From positions 1 through 15,342 of the forward strand of contig CAZEAN010000135.1 in NCBI GenBank assembly GCA_964510225.1: a stretch of 15,342 bases of DNA, in the 5' to 3' direction. A program made the position numbers and the translations under genes. The notes beneath the pieces are model-generated. The model had not been told where the DNA came from. It worked only from the letters and a program-made list of their open reading frames with translations, and did no database searches. The stretch is from CAZEAN01 sp964510225 (GTDB lineage Bacteria; Planctomycetota; Planctomycetia; Isosphaerales; Isosphaeraceae). Numbering within the stretch: position 1 is the stretch's first letter; every line of letters starts with the position of its first letter. Positions 1 to 6,961 of this stretch are shown here, piece by piece.

Positions 1-2584
1 GCGTCTCCAGGACCTCGCCGAGCAGGCTGCGATACGAGGGCACCTGGGGAGACTCGGCGACGAGGGCGTCCAGCAGGGTTCGGGCCCGGCCGGCGTCGTC
101 CTCGGCGTCGGCGGGCCGGTCGTCGAGGACGGCGAGCCGGGAGCGGAGGGAGAGGGCGTCGGCCAGGGCCTCCCGGTAGGTCGGCTGCTCCTCCCGACCG
201 TCGAGCAGGCGGTCCATCTCCGAGACGGCGCCGTCGGCGAGCGAACGGGCCTCGTCCCGGCGGTCGTCCCGGGGGAGCAGGAGGCGGGCGCGGTCGCGGT
301 CGATGTCGGTGTCGAACAGGTCGAGGTTGGCGATGGGGAGGGTGCCGAGGCGGTCCCGGGCCCCGGCGGCGACGGCGTCGGCGCGGTCGAGCTGCTCCTC
401 GGCCGCGTCGGGGAGGCCATCGAGCGCGGCGATCTCCGCCCGGGTGCGGAGCATGTCGATCAGGACGAGCTGGTCGATCAGCGCGTTGACCGCCGGGCCG
501 TCCCCCCGGCCGATCGCGTCGGGGTCGATGGCCGGCAGGGCGGCGCGGGCCAGCGGCTCGTACCGGTCGACGGCCTCCTGGGCGAGCGACCCGGCCTCCT
601 CGAGCTGGCCGATCTCGAGCAGGGCGATGCCGAGGCTGTAGCGGGCCCGCAGCTCGGTGCGGGCCAGGTCCTCGCGGTCGGGCTGCTCGGCGGCGCGTCG
701 GGAGGCGTCGTCGAGGATCTCCCGGAACAGCGAGGCGGCCTCCCGGACCCGGCCCGCCATGCGACGGGCCTCGGCCCGGTCGGTGCGGGTCTCGGCGAGC
801 AGGTCGGCCAGGCGGTCGTCGGCGGGGAACTGCTCGACGAGGGCCAGGAGCACGGCGACCGCCTCGGCATAGAGCCCCTCGGCCTCGTCGTACTCGGCGA
901 GCAGGCGGTGGAGATTGGCCAAGCGTCGGGCGAGCAACGCGACCTGGGTCCTCGCCTCCCGGGCCTCGGAGAGGCGTTCGAGGGCCTGGCGGAGGAAGGT
1001 CCGGCCCGGTTCCAGGAGTTCCCGGCGTTGCTCGACCGACGAGGAGGAGTCGAGCCGGCGGTCGGCGATCGAGACCAGCTCGTCGATCAGGGTCATCCCG
1101 GCGGCGAGCACCTCCTCGGCCTCCCGACGGGCGCGGTCGGCTCGCTCGGCCTGGGCGATCGCCTCGTCCTCGGCCCGCTCGGCGATCTGCCGCTGGTAGG
1201 AGACGACGCCGGCGATGATCGCCAGCGCCACGATCGTGGTCAGGGCCAGGGCGGCGATCGAGGCGACGAGCGTCCGGTGCCGCTTCGCCCAGCGGAGGAT
1301 CCGGACGAGCGGGGGGTCGGGGAAGACGGAGACGGGTTCGTCGGCCAGCCAGCGTTCGAGGTCGGCCGAGAGGGCGGCGGGGGTCGGATAGCGGCCGATC
1401 GAATCGAGGTGCATCGCCTTGCGGCAGATCGCCGCCAGGGCGGGGGGGATGCGGGGGTTGACCACGAGCGGCCCGGGGATGTCGCCGCGTCGGACGCGGT
1501 CGAGCGTGCTGCCGAGGTCCTCGGCGTCGACGGGCTTGCGGCCGGTGAGCAGGGCGAAGAGCGTGGCGCCGAGGCCGTAGACGTCGCTGCTCGGGGCGAT
1601 CGAGCCGGGTCGGCCGGAGGCGGCCTCGGGGCTCATGTAGGCCGGCGTGCCGACGTAGGTGGGCTGGCCGGGTTCGCCGTCGCCGCCGCCGTCCCAGTGC
1701 CGGGCGAGGCCCCAGTCGACGACCAGGGTCTCGCCGTGCGGCCCGAGCAGGATGTTGTCGGGCTTCAGGTCGCGGTGGATGATCCCCCGGCTGTGGGCGT
1801 GGTCGATGACGTCGCAGACGGCGAGGAAGCGTCGGAGCAGGCCCCGGAGAGCCAGCTCCCGCTCGGAGTGGTCGCGGCCGGGGCGGGCATCGGCGAGGTG
1901 GAACTTCTGGATCGCCCCCCGGAAGCTGGCCCCCCGGATGAACCGCATGGCGTAGTACGGGCGGCCGTCGCCGCCGAGGCCGAAGCCGTGGACCGGGGCG
2001 ACTCCGGGGTGTTCGAGCTGGCCGGTGATGTGCGCCTCGACCCGGAACCGCTCCCGCCAGCCGTCGTGGTCGGCCCGCTCGGGCCGTAGCAGCTTCAGGG
2101 CGACCTCACGGTCCAGCTCGGAGTCGATCGCCAGCCAGATCTGGCCGAGCCCGCCCTGGGCGTGGAACCGGACGGGCCGGAATCGGCCGGCCTCGAAGTC
2201 GGGCCGGGGGGCGTCGCCGGCCGCTTGAGGGGCGCCCTCGAACGAGGCGGTCGCGCTGGGGGCGTCGCTGGGGACATGCTCGACGGTCGACATCGAGCTG
2301 GGCCCGAGCCGGTCCAGCGCCTCCGGGTCGGCCGTCGGGACCGGCCCCCGGTCCGACCCCGAGGGGGCGGTGGTGCCGTGGTCGTCCAGGAGGCGATCGA
2401 CCATGACCTCGACCAGGTCGCGATCGGTCGGCCGGAGCATCCCGAGGCGGACGAGTTCGTCTCCCAGCGCCGGGCAACCCGGGTCGTCGGCCCATCGGGC
2501 CAGCACCCGGCCCAGGTCCTCGGGGTCGACCAGCCTCGTCTGGATGGCCAGGGCGGCGAAGAGCAGCGAGCGCTCGAGGCTCAT
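1..2584 (-). CDS. Membrane Ser/Thr protein kinase with helical repeat tail (3' end outside window)
   Basis: Eukaryotic-like (Hanks-type) Ser/Thr kinase; 861 codons are in the window and the C-terminus is cut off. Residues 1-67 form a helical segment (MSLERSLLFAALAIQ...) that I recognise from the front of many planctomycete kinases, which supports the ATG at 2584 although no good Shine-Dalgarno sequence precedes it. The kinase domain spans about 135-415: Gly loop GGLGQIW (144-150), VALK lysine 164, probable helix-C Glu 183, HRDLKPDN (270-277), DWG (290-292) in place of DFG, and SPE (318-320) in place of APE. One membrane helix lies at about 438-462, followed by charged coiled-coil and Ala/Leu/Arg-rich helices resembling TPR repeats. 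The kinase is therefore cytoplasmic and membrane-anchored, with the repeat region on the other side. GC is far higher than in the T6SS genes. The substrate is unknown. Confidence 0.93.
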   Translation of the reverse strand, partial: MSLERSLLFAALAIQTRLVDPEDLGRVLARWADDPGCPALGDELVRLGMLRPTDRDLVEVMVDRLLDDHGTTAPSGSDRGPVPTADPEALDRLGPSSMSTVEHVPSDAPSATASFEGAPQAAGDAPRPDFEAGRFRPVRFHAQGGLGQIWLAIDSELDREVALKLLRPERADHDGWRERFRVEAHITGQLEHPGVAPVHGFGLGGDGRPYYAMRFIRGASFRGAIQKFHLADARPGRDHSERELALRGLLRRFLAVCDVIDHAHSRGIIHRDLKPDNILLGPHGETLVVDWGLARHWDGGGDGEPGQPTYVGTPAYMSPEAASGRPGSIAPSSDVYGLGATLFALLTGRKPVDAEDLGSTLDRVRRGDIPGPLVVNPRIPPALAAICRKAMHLDSIGRYPTPAALSADLERWLADEPVSVFPDPPLVRILRWAKRHRTLVASIAALALTTIVALAIIAGVVSYQRQIAERAEDEAIAQAERADRARREAEEVLAAGMTLIDELVSIADRRLDSSSSVEQRRELLEPGRTFLRQALERLSEAREARTQVALLARRLANLHRLLAEYDEAEGLYAEAVAVLLALVEQFPADDRLADLLAETRTDRAEARRMAGRVREAASLFREILDDASRRAAEQPDREDLARTELRARYSLGIALLEIGQLEEAGSLAQEAVDRYEPLARAALPAIDPDAIGRGDGPAVNALIDQLVLIDMLRTRAEIAALDGLPDAAEEQLDRADAVAAGARDRLGTLPIANLDLFDTDIDRDRARLLLPRDDRRDEARSLADGAVSEMDRLLDGREEQPTYREALADALSLRSRLAVLDDRPADAEDDAGRARTLLDALVAESPQVPSYRSLLGEVLET

Positions 2585-3079
2585 GGGTGCGGTCCCGGGG
2601 CGTCCGAGGGGGGTTCGGTCGGCCCGGGCGCCCCCGTCGGACGTCCCGGCGACGGCGACAGTCTACCCGCTGCCCCGGGCGGATTCCAGCTTGACCGCTG
2701 GGCTGCGGGCGTTGCATCGCACGGCGAGTCCGTCACAGCCCGGTTCTTGCTCATGGTCTGGACAAACGGCGGATGCTCCGAGTGGTTGTCCGAGCCGTTC
2801 TGACTGATCGAGGCCCTCAAGGGGGTGTTTGCCACAAAGGAACGAGAACTCTCAGAGGACCCATCAGCGAAGTCCGGTCCCATAGGCACACTGCCGTCGG
2901 ATCGGAATGCTGACGATGAGGGGTTCGCTTGATGCAGGCTCGCGAACCCCGCGTTTACCGCGGCCTCTGAGGGCGGAAACCCCTGACACGATGGCGAGAG
3001 CCCAACTGGCACTGAGCTGACCGGTCTGGGTTTCGTGCCGAAGCCCGCCCCAAGATTTCGAAGGCCGTGTGTCCCCCTG
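2585..3079. other. Stretch without a recognisable gene; GC transition zone
   Basis: No reading frame here on either strand resembles a protein I know. Composition falls from the kinase level (over 70% GC up to about 2720) to roughly 55-60%. This is therefore the left boundary between host-like sequence and the lower-GC region. It holds a strong hairpin at 2920-2950, and a second small inverted repeat lies beside it (CCGCG at 2949-2953 and CGCGG at 2959-2963). I see no clear promoter for the kinase. Confidence 0.6.
2920..2950. repeat. Hairpin with 9-bp perfect stem
   Basis: GGGGTTCGC at 2920-2928 is the exact reverse complement of GCGAACCCC at 2942-2950, with a 13-nt loop. No T-run follows on either strand, so it does not fit a standard intrinsic terminator. 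It could be a dispersed palindromic repeat, or a folded element between the kinase gene and the debris. Confidence 0.6.
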
Positions 3080-3464
3080 AGTTGGGGGTGAGGAATCGTC
3101 GTAACTCCCTATCAGCTCGATGAATCCCGAAATCGCTGTGAGAGTTTTCGTACCTCTGTGGGAATACCCCCGATGATGAACGACGATCGCAGTTCGAAAT
3201 GCTCGGGCGACCGTAGCGTTCGGGGGTGAAAGAGCTGTTCAAGCTGGCCAGTCTCGGGGTCTAGGCCAGTCAGATCTGAGCCTTTGAAGAGATTGCATCG
3301 CTCGCAGACCAAGAGAGGTTGGCAAGGTCATCGGTCCTGCCGTGCTTCTTGGCAATGATAGGCTCGACGTGGTGGGGAACCTCAACACATCCTTGGTGGA
3401 TGAGGCAATATTCGCAACGTCCCTGAGCCCAGGCGAATACCAGGGTTCTCGTCTCTTTGTTCAT
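3080..3464 (-). pseudogene. HNH endonuclease, frameshifted remnant
   Basis: Two overlapping frames together spell a small HNH nuclease of a type common in cyanobacteria and planctomycetes. The first part (3464 down to about 3310) starts MNKETRTLV and carries RCEYC (first Cys pair), the histidine stretch VPHHVEPIIAKKHG and the following NL. The second part, one frame over, continues LVCERCNLFKG (second Cys pair) and then LDPETGQLEQLFHPR. The shift fits loss of one base close to 3310, because the expected NLxLVC run is interrupted exactly there. A second shift near 3150 is likely: after IIGGIPTE the matching tail (FGIHRADRELRRFL) is in a third frame. An intact protein would be about 130 residues. 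It is probably inactive. The first part alone would be a 64-residue stub without the second Cys pair. Confidence 0.82.
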
Positions 3465-3550
3465 TCTCCGATTGATTGGAGATACTGTTTGGCTTTGAGT
3501 TTGAAGAGAGCAAGCAGGTCGGCGGCCTCCACGTAGCTGAGGTAAGGGTA
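3461..3550 (-). pseudogene. C-terminal remnant of a small gene once coupled to the HNH gene
   Basis: Twenty-nine codons read YPYLSYVEAADLLALFK and onward to a TGA that overlaps the HNH start codon as ATGA. This is the typical junction of two translationally coupled genes. The segment is amphipathic and helical, like real coding sequence, but no start codon precedes it; the frame runs up to a TAG at 3578-3580. The N-terminal part is therefore lost or mutated. I do not recognise the family. The evidence is the ATGA junction and the amino acid pattern only. Confidence 0.45.
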
Positions 3551-3686
3551 CCGCCTAGATTTCTCCTGAATTATACTCTACGGACCGGTGTACAGACGCT
3601 TTACATGCCTGTAATCGCTGAAAGCAGTGGGAGTTACGTTCTCACCGGGCTGACTACAAAAACGCACGTCTTCTTCGCCCAGAGTT

Positions 3687-3715
3687 GACCAGGAAATGCT
3701 TCGGCTTCCTTGGTC
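3687..3715. repeat. Bulged hairpin with UUCG tetraloop
   Basis: GACCAGGAA (3687-3695) pairs with TTCCTTGGTC (3706-3715), allowing one bulged T, and is closed by GC-TTCG-GC. This gives about 11 base pairs with a C(UUCG)G loop on the plus-strand RNA, a very stable loop type. There is no T-run after it, so a terminator call is not supported. Confidence 0.5.
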
Positions 3716-3868
3716 CGTAAGTGCGAAAAAGAATTGCCGACCGACCTTTTCGTAGTCCACCGTCCTCAACGCAAGATCAAGACGGAACAGACGTTCCCGA
3801 CTCGCGACCCCTCAGGAAGCCGTCAAATCGCTTAGAGCATAAAAACGCAGCAATCTGGGCGGTAACCT

Positions 3869-4121
3869 GGGTTGCGATAGCAACAGAGCAAGAAACAACG
3901 AACTTGACCTCGGACCTCGGCTCGGTTGCCCCGGAGTTTCTCAAAACCCGTCTCGGGCCGCCTGATTCGAGAAGATTCATTCGAGGGCGGTTCTCGAGAA
4001 CCCGAAAGGCTGGGATTCTGGCCGTGTCGACGCAACCTCTTGTGGATTTTCGATAACCTTCGTTTCCGAGAGCAGCCAACACGGAAGATCGTTGTTGTTT
4101 GCTACGTTACTATCGCAACCC
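3869..4121. repeat. Inverted-repeat unit, candidate MITE or REP-like pair
   Basis: The 33 bases at 3869-3901 match the reverse complement of 4089-4121 at 28 of 33 positions; the best block is GGGTTGCGATAG. The left arm also folds on itself (GTTGC-GATA-GCAAC, 3871-3884). A perfect 14-bp palindrome, GGTTCTCGAGAACC (3989-4002), sits at the midpoint of the 253-bp unit. No gene and no clear target-site duplication are visible. It could be a non-autonomous transposon, two facing copies of a dispersed repeat, or a chance arrangement. Confidence 0.5.
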
Positions 4122-4125
4122 CTTG

Positions 4126-4305
4126 ATGGCAAACAACCTGGCTCAACCTGGCTACAGTCTTGGTCTCACGCTCGATGAATTCGCGAACCCCCTCAACGAA
4201 TTCGGCGCGTCGGATGCTCTCGTGCTCGACGGCGGAGGCTCGTCCACACTCGCCAGGTGCGACGGATCAGGGAACGGGTTTTTTGGTGAATCGCCCCTGT
4301 CATAA
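4126..4305 (+). pseudogene. C-terminal fragment of a phosphodiester glycosidase (NAGPA-type) gene
   Basis: The frame carries the C-terminal signature of the phosphodiester glycosidase family: QPGYSLGLTLDEFANPL, then FGASDALVLDGGGSSTL, then DGSGN and a stop at 4303-4305. In the family, (V/L)GLTL-(P/D)EFA and DA-x-x-LDGGGSST are among the best conserved stretches, so recognition is good despite the short length. The usual N-terminal 200 or more residues are missing; upstream of about 4120 the sequence is the inverted-repeat unit and nothing related to the family. The fragment runs convergently to the tssM-like gene, with only 21 bases between the two stops. It is almost certainly non-functional and marks a rearrangement. 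Confidence 0.75.
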
Positions 4306-4326
4306 TGCAAAGGTCTCAAGTGGATC

Positions 4327-6105
4327 CTAGAAAAACACAAGAGGAATGATAAGCAATAGTGTGATCGTAATGAATACAATGAGTGTAAGATAACCGATGG
4401 CAGTCCAACGTTGGTAGTTGGCCTCTTCAGAGAGGACTTCAGGCTCCCAGGAGACGAAGTTCTGGTTCTCGATAAGTAACCGAAAGAGGCCCGGTACGAA
4501 TGCTTGTTCACGATCCGGATCGAATCCCGTACCAGCTAAATAGAGCCCAGAGAGCATCGGGGGACGGTGAGTGGCAGCCGCGATGCCCATGGTCAGCAAG
4601 CGGGTAAGCCGTCGCTGGCGCCGCCTTAGGTCGATCAAAAGCTGAAATAGTTGTGCGTTAACGGATTCACGCCGCCGTCCTGACCCCACGTCGTGTAGTT
4701 TGTCAGGTACCTTATCGGCGAAAAGGTTGTAGACAATCGTTGGGAAGAGCACACTGCTGATCCATTCAACGCCACGTTCGAGCATGTTGAGATACTCGTT
4801 CTCGTCCAGATCCGGGACAAGTGGAAAGGACCGTCCGAGGGCTCGATCGCGTATGGCGTCTGGTACTCGCTCGATCATGTAACGGCCCCCGGGGAGCAAC
4901 TCAAGGTCGCACATGACCGCCAGAATTGGAAAATCCAGCCTGAGCGATTCCTGGATCGCCTTCAATTCAAGTCGACAGAGCGTTGCTGTTTCCTTCGCAT
5001 CCGAGTTAGTGTCTGTCGCAGCCAAGGGCAAGAGAAATGCGACTCCGTTAACCGGGCAGTATGGGAGCCGAGAACGTCCGATGAGGCGGGCCGAGTATCG
5101 AAGACGGGCTAAGTAGAGTTCGACTTCATCAGAGTCTCCGAGCAGCGTCTCACGATTCGGAGCTTCACCCTCTGACTCATCCGAGGAAGAGAACGCATCA
5201 CCGCTGCGAAACGCTTCGGTGTTGGAAAACCTCTCTGAGTCTCCCAGCAGGATCGAATGATACTCGCTGCTCTCCGAGCTGTAGTTGATCGGTTCCGACT
5301 CTAGATTACCCAGGACCTCCGGTCCTGGAGTGATCTGGCCTGGAATGGAGGTGGATAGTGACGCTTGAGTTTCTGCATCGTCCGATACTGGACCAAGTTG
5401 TGGAAGATCATCGTCCGAAAACTCAGACGAATCGTCATCGTTTTCTGGAGTTGACGATGTGAAGGATGTTGGCCCTTGCGCGCTTGATACCTCCGTTGTC
5501 CGCTGAGTGGTCACGGGGTGCCGACTTGCAAGGATGTTAGACCATCGTGTCAAGAGAGAGGCACCTGGCAGTGTGATGTAGATGGCCTCATCGTCTGCAT
5601 ACGCACGAAGCGGCGCATCCGGTCGTCGAGGAGCTTGACGGACGCGCATTGGTCTCCCTCCCCCAAAAATGGTGGGTTCAGCTAGTTCAGGACGGCCGAG
5701 GAGGAGGAACACAGGATATTCACTGAGATCAATACCCGCCTGTTCAATTGCGGCGATCGCTTCATCCCAAGCCCGATCAATGTCCGGAAACGAGAGCGGT
5801 TCTGGGTCGGGGCCAAGTAGCCCCCAGAGCTGTCGACCCAGCAAGAAGAGGATCGAGGCCAAGATGAAGAGCATAGGAAGCCAAATCGACCTGAGAATTC
5901 CTAGTGGCCCAGGTGGAGACCAAAGGTCATCTTCGAGTCCGAGCGCATGGTTGATCCACCAGAGCCCTAAGAGGACTGCAAGCAGCCCTACAACTGCCAT
6001 GAATCTGAAGATGATGCGGGTACTTGACCGATGACGAAGCGGTCGTGTGAGGACACCTCCGATTCGGCCAGGTAGTTTCGCCACCCTCTTCAAGAACTTA
6101 AGCAA
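4327..6105 (-). CDS. tssM: TssM/IcmF-like inner-membrane T6SS protein without periplasmic domain
   Basis: TssM normally anchors the T6SS by spanning the inner membrane and reaching TssJ through a large periplasmic region. This 592-residue protein is about half the usual length. Visible parts: membrane helices at about 31-51 and 72-91; a segment matching the IcmF NTPase fold, with YPVFLLLGRPELAEPT (130-145) where Walker A should be and EAIYITLPGA (173-182) where the DTAG motif should be; PVNGVAFLLPL (351-361) and DFPILAVMCDLELLPG (391-406), which match later conserved strands; and a region ending in LYLAGTGFD (521-529) just before a last membrane helix (570-592). The protein stops within that helix. 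Lys and Asp of both nucleotide motifs are absent. Residues about 198-325 are a Ser/Asp/Glu-rich insert. The start is TTG with AGGAG 8 nt upstream. It is the last gene of the cluster. TssM identity is inferred from architecture and position. Confidence 0.78.
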   Translation of the reverse strand: MLKFLKRVAKLPGRIGGVLTRPLRHRSSTRIIFRFMAVVGLLAVLLGLWWINHALGLEDDLWSPPGPLGILRSIWLPMLFILASILFLLGRQLWGLLGPDPEPLSFPDIDRAWDEAIAAIEQAGIDLSEYPVFLLLGRPELAEPTIFGGGRPMRVRQAPRRPDAPLRAYADDEAIYITLPGASLLTRWSNILASRHPVTTQRTTEVSSAQGPTSFTSSTPENDDDSSEFSDDDLPQLGPVSDDAETQASLSTSIPGQITPGPEVLGNLESEPINYSSESSEYHSILLGDSERFSNTEAFRSGDAFSSSDESEGEAPNRETLLGDSDEVELYLARLRYSARLIGRSRLPYCPVNGVAFLLPLAATDTNSDAKETATLCRLELKAIQESLRLDFPILAVMCDLELLPGGRYMIERVPDAIRDRALGRSFPLVPDLDENEYLNMLERGVEWISSVLFPTIVYNLFADKVPDKLHDVGSGRRRESVNAQLFQLLIDLRRRQRRLTRLLTMGIAAATHRPPMLSGLYLAGTGFDPDREQAFVPGLFRLLIENQNFVSWEPEVLSEEANYQRWTAIGYLTLIVFITITLLLIIPLVFF

Positions 6106-6113
6106 TCGATCCG

Positions 6114-6118
6114 CTCCT
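6114..6118 (-). promoter_or_regulatory. Ribosome binding site of the tssM-like gene
   Basis: AGGAG on the minus strand, 8 nt before the TTG at 6105. It decides the start, because the first in-frame ATG lies inside the first membrane helix. Confidence 0.7.
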
Positions 6119-6207
6119 GATTAACTCTTGGTTGATAAGACGTCTGTCCTCGTTTTCCAATACCTTTATTTGGCCTATTTACGTGACAGAAATCCATCAT
6201 TGGAGTT

Positions 6208-6228
6208 AAAAACCCTATGTCGAATAGG
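6208..6228 (-). terminator. Weak terminator- or attenuator-like hairpin in the tssM leader
   Basis: On the minus strand, CCTAT-TCGAC-ATAGG (6214-6228) is followed by G and five T residues (6208-6212). The stem is only 5 bp, so it is weak. It could end part of the upstream transcript or act as an attenuator. Confidence 0.25.
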
Positions 6229-6243
6229 CTCTGATGTAAATAG

Positions 6244-6271
6244 ATTATTCTTATAAAAGTTTTTGACTCAA
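6244..6271 (-). promoter_or_regulatory. Candidate sigma-70-type promoter for the tssM-like gene
   Basis: On the minus strand, TTGAGT (6266-6271) and AATAAT (6244-6249) are separated by 16 nt, giving 4 of 6 and 5 of 6 matches to the bacterial consensus in a very AT-rich setting. The leader would be about 130 nt. AT-richness alone raises the chance of a random match. Confidence 0.35.
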
Positions 6272-6326
6272 CAGAGTGATGGGTGACAGGTTTGATCTAA
6301 AATCGGTCCAGTGCCGCGCGACTCCT

Positions 6327-6953
6327 TCAGCCGAAGTGGGCCAACAGGCTGTAGACAATGATCGGAATCGTGAACAGCAGCGCGAACCCGGCTCGGACAA
6401 TCATTGTCCGAAGCCGTTTCCGTTGATGGAGCGGGGGAACTCGGGTGGGAGGAACAATCTCAGGGGGGGATGCCCATGAATGCTGTTGACCCTGACCAAG
6501 GTGACTCCGCGCCGCTGATGTCCACTCAATACGTCGCTTGGGGTGATCGAGTAGGTTACCTTGGAAACCAAGCATCACGGCGAGGTAATAGACCTCAAGG
6601 GTATCGAGGTCAGCGGTTCGATCCATTGCCCGCCGAGCTCCTTCCCAGAACCGCCATGCTCGATCATTGCTGTTATAAAGTAAAACCTCTAGTTTCCGTT
6701 CATTCCACATCCGAGTCCATGGTGAATAGACAATAAACAACTCGTCAACCCAGCAAGTGAGTGCGTATCGGATATCAGGTTCATTTGGTGTAAGTTCGGG
6801 TGGTGAGGAAGCGACGTCACGCCCCCCGAGGAGGCGAACTAGTGTACCTTGTTCAAATGACAGGTCCAACTCCTCACCCAGTTGCAGTCTGCGGTGGATT
6901 TCAAGGCCCCGCCCGAAGACAGCGTCGACCCGTCTAGAAACGTCAGCGCGCAA
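6327..6953 (-). CDS. tssL: T6SS inner-membrane protein TssL (DotU family)
   Basis: TssL is the DotU-type membrane partner of TssM; its cytoplasmic hook contacts the baseplate through TssK. The 208 residues show the family pattern: N-terminal VDAVFGRGLEIHRRL, a conserved acidic helix ALTCWVDELFI (about 64-74), a W-rich stretch (SPWTRMWNERKLEVLLYN, then RAWRFWEGA) and LEVYYLAVMLGFQGNL (about 118-133). A single C-terminal helix (about 184-205) anchors it, leaving only a few residues outside. The OmpA-like peptidoglycan-binding extension of some TssL proteins is absent. I chose the TTG at 6953 because GGCGGAG lies 8 nt before it and no ATG or GTG lies between the tssK stop and the conserved N-terminus. 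It follows tssK in the same reading frame. Confidence 0.92.
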   Translation of the reverse strand: MRADVSRRVDAVFGRGLEIHRRLQLGEELDLSFEQGTLVRLLGGRDVASSPPELTPNEPDIRYALTCWVDELFIVYSPWTRMWNERKLEVLLYNSNDRAWRFWEGARRAMDRTADLDTLEVYYLAVMLGFQGNLLDHPKRRIEWTSAARSHLGQGQQHSWASPPEIVPPTRVPPLHQRKRLRTMIVRAGFALLFTIPIIVYSLLAHFG

Positions 6954-6961
6954 AGTCGTTT

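Larger units (their letters stand above)
3551..4125. other. Non-coding debris region between broken genes
   Basis: I find no convincing gene on either strand. Open frames exist (up to about 110 codons), but their translations are of mixed composition and have no recognisable motif. The region holds a UUCG-type hairpin (3687-3715) and an inverted-repeat unit (3869-4121). It lies between the HNH remnant and the glycosidase fragment, so it is most simply read as decayed sequence at the edge of the T6SS island. Confidence 0.55.
6106..6326 (-). other. AT-rich spacer between tssL and the tssM-like gene
   Basis: This 221-nt spacer is much more AT-rich than the genes around it and contains no reading frame of note. 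It holds a sigma-70-like promoter candidate and a small hairpin followed by five T residues, both oriented toward the tssM-like gene. The tssM-like gene may therefore be transcribed partly on its own. Confidence 0.6.

Noticed and set aside
908..2089. Long plus-strand open frame of 393 codons
   Set aside because: It is antisense to the kinase. High GC keeps the opposite strand open, and its Gly/Asp/Val/Ala-rich translation has no family pattern.
1..2584. The kinase as a PpkA-like regulator of the T6SS
   Set aside because: The H1-T6SS does have a Ser/Thr kinase, but this one differs strongly in GC, is separated by 1.7 kb of debris and has the general architecture of chromosomal planctomycete kinases. 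Proximity alone does not support a link.
2162..2803. Open frames on both strands around the kinase start (also 2106-2717)
   Set aside because: Low-complexity Arg/Pro/Gly-rich translations typical of shadow frames in very GC-rich DNA.
2940..3000. tRNA or attachment site at the island edge
   Set aside because: The GC-rich hairpins here do not form a cloverleaf and there is no T-loop GGTTCGAATCC-like sequence in the right place; no direct repeat suited to an att site was seen.
4152..4511. Continuation of the tssM-like protein in another frame past its stop
   Set aside because: The frame downstream is antisense to the glycosidase fragment and shows no TssM periplasmic-domain pattern, so a simple frameshift does not explain the short protein.
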